NCBI GenBank assembly: GCA_018806985.1
Contig: JADANN010000345.1
Location: 744,001-808,000 of the forward strand
Origin: Angiostrongylus vasorum
Taxonomy: Eukaryota > Nematoda > Chromadorea > Rhabditida > Metastrongylidae
Length of the DNA stretch: 64,000 nt
Reading direction: 5' to 3'
The notes beneath the pieces are model-generated. The model searched no databases, was not told the origin of the DNA, and saw only the letters and a list, made by a program, of their open reading frames with translations. A program made the position numbers and the translations under genes. The stretch's first letter is position 1. Each line of letters starts with the position of its first letter. This document shows, in pieces, positions 62,305 to 64,000 of the stretch.

Positions 62305-63880
62305 AAATAAGTTAAGACATTTAGCACTTTTTAAGCATTTATTGCAGAAAACCACACATTACAACTTTGTGACAGATTTCGACGCAGTTTCTCTTAAGGT
62401 TAAGCGGCCAACATGAAGTTTAAACATAAACGAAAAGCGACCACTTTATTGTCGAAATTGATCAGTTAAGAAGAAGGGCTCCTTGTCTATCCTGACTCGG
62501 CTTGGCCTATATCCACTGTTCACAGTAGAAGAACTAATTACTCTTTTCGAATCGATTCGGGAAAAGCGTGAAATTAAATGACTCACTCAGTTGGAAGCCA
62601 ATGGCATTGGTACATTGTCACCTTCCACAAATGAGCCCTACTTGTACTCTGAATGAGTTTCACAAGTTTCCAGTGACAATATTCAATCTTTCCGAATATA
62701 AACAAACGTGGCAGCTATGGTCACTTCTTGCTCTTCTTTAGACCAAATAATCAGCAAAACTATAGCCTATAGTCTTTTGCACGATAGGCGTGCTCTTCTT
62801 GAATCGTGAGTAGGCGGAACGTGTTGCAAGAGCTTGGTGATGGGACAGCACAGATCAGTGGGGGACATTACTAATGTTGATCACTCTAATACAGGACTAA
62901 CTCTAAGGATTGAGACTAAATCTGACAACGTTAACGCTCAATGCTTTGCAGAAAATCTACTAAATAGTCGCTAAGGTTGGACAAAAAAGAGTTTGCTGAT
63001 ACAGCACTGGTACTGATAGAGTATCGCTCCGACAACTGTATCAGCATTTGCTACGGCTCTTTTCATGGTTTCCAGCTAACAGCCCTGTGCTTAAAAAGTT
63101 TCTCTAACTTGCTTTACAGTACGTCTTCATAATTAATAAGCGTGGAAAATTAGTAGTACGTATGGGAATAAGAGCTTACAAAACATAAATTACTAGATAA
63201 GTGATTATTATGTTGTTCGTTGACAAGAAGACAACCAACACCACCGATTCATTTGTTGGTTGTTGAGTATTTTAGAAGACAAACGTTGAAAACATGTCTT
63301 TTTGGTAAGCTGGTCAAATATTGCCGAAAAATAAAGGCGGAGAAGCCAACAAATTCCTGCATCTCATAAATAGACACTTGCTACTGCAAGGTGTAACATA
63401 TTGTTAGGATGCGTGGGTGAAGCCGTTCAATAGTAAGTACATGGAAACCGTCTCCAAAGCAAATTACCGTCGTTAACGACGATGTTTTTCTTTGCAGCCG
63501 AGACAAACAGAAACAGTTGAAAACGCCTTGAAATTAGGTTTAGAATAAATTATGTTTGAACACTTGTGTGTCCCATGACCAGAAACTTCACTGAGCACGG
63601 TACGGGTTCGTTTCCCACTCGATTCTCGTCTTCATTCGCGATTTCGCCGTTTATTAGGCTACTTCGTAGATAGTAAGTATAAAGGAGCCACAAGTTAATT
63701 GCTTCCAGTTACGAGTGGAAATATGAATGAGCATTACGCCCAGTCTAGCATCTCACAGGAGTAATTCCCAGGAAAGACTTTCTATGCACCTCATCATTGT
63801 TCAATGAGTCAGTGTTCAAATAAGACAAGTCAATAAATTAGGACAATCCTCTACGTGAGGACTCCGGGTGGCGAGTTTCC
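62305..63880. other. No recognised feature
   Basis: No exon, long frame or known repeat noticed on either strand. Confidence 0.3.
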
Positions 63881-63884
63881 ATCA

Positions 63885-64000
63885 AGTAACTGGAGGACTT
63901 TTAAAGAACAAAACGCTTCTCAAAAAGGCGAAACTATCGAAACGTTAGTCAGTATTGAAAAAAATCTTACTATTGACAATCTCGTGCTTGTTCGAGAAGA
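63885..64000 (+). mobile_element. PLE-like terminus at window edge
   Basis: AAACGCTTCTCAAAAAGGCG, ATCGAAACGTTAGTC and CAATCTCGTGCTTGTTCGAGA follow the order of family-1 termini. GAAACGTT is intact and the first core box is lost. The unit runs off the window. Confidence 0.55.

Noticed and set aside
1..64000. CRISPR arrays, operons, phage or bacterial islands
   Set aside because: No regularly spaced direct repeats, Shine-Dalgarno-led gene strings or bacterial gene families were seen; the sequence is eukaryotic throughout.

Overview
The window looks like nuclear DNA of a strongylid (clade V) nematode, most likely a hookworm-type genome. The organism call is an inference. It rests on small exons with TTTCAG-like acceptors and GTAAGT/GTATGT donors, very long repeat-filled introns, RTE-type retrotransposon debris, Penelope-like element (PLE) debris, and dense tRNA-derived SINEs. 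No bacterial operon, CRISPR array, rRNA or canonical tRNA gene was seen.

Two host genes can be assembled by joining exons whose reading phases match. (1) Plus strand, 9345-15598: a complete five-exon gene for a 221-residue protein. Its central part aligns with the GSKIP (GSK3-beta-interacting, DUF727) domain and is flanked by Ser-rich tails. A TATA box and two perfect CRE palindromes lie upstream. (2) Minus strand, 59740-20251: a gene of about 35 kb with at least 17 exons. It encodes an acidic N-terminus, an Ala/Lys/Gln/Glu coiled coil, a poly-Gln/Pro linker, a series of small exons including several with a Trp-Pro-Pro-Pro motif, and a short Gln-rich C-terminal exon. I do not recognise the family. 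Most joins are in phase. Two places are not, so exons are missing there or alternatively spliced.

The rest is mainly mobile DNA. Inactive RTE copies lie at about 1.1-2.6, 3.1-6.06, 17.8-18.6, 20.8-21.3, 22.0-22.6 and 38 kb. PLE remnants (GIY-YIG endonuclease and reverse transcriptase with a VDD box) lie at 17.1-17.6, 33.7-34.5 and 51.2-53.6 kb. At least four interspersed short-repeat families are present: SINE-1 (about 25 copies, some with target-site duplications), SINE-3 (seven copies, all in one orientation), a second tRNA-like family, and a roughly 380-bp repeat B. Foldback (palindromic) elements are common.

The most interesting signal is a short motif at the ends of PLE fragments and of ORF-less foldbacks. 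It reads stem I, CUGANGA, a 4-bp stem II, GAAA, CGUH, stem I. This is the layout of minimal hammerhead ribozymes with a collapsed stem III. Two sequence families of it occur in the window, many copies being decayed.

Layout: 0-6 kb foldback and RTE; 7 kb hammerhead foldback; 9-15.6 kb GSKIP-domain gene; 16-19 kb repeats; 20.2-59.7 kb large minus gene with its intronic repeats; 60-64 kb repeats and unassigned sequence.
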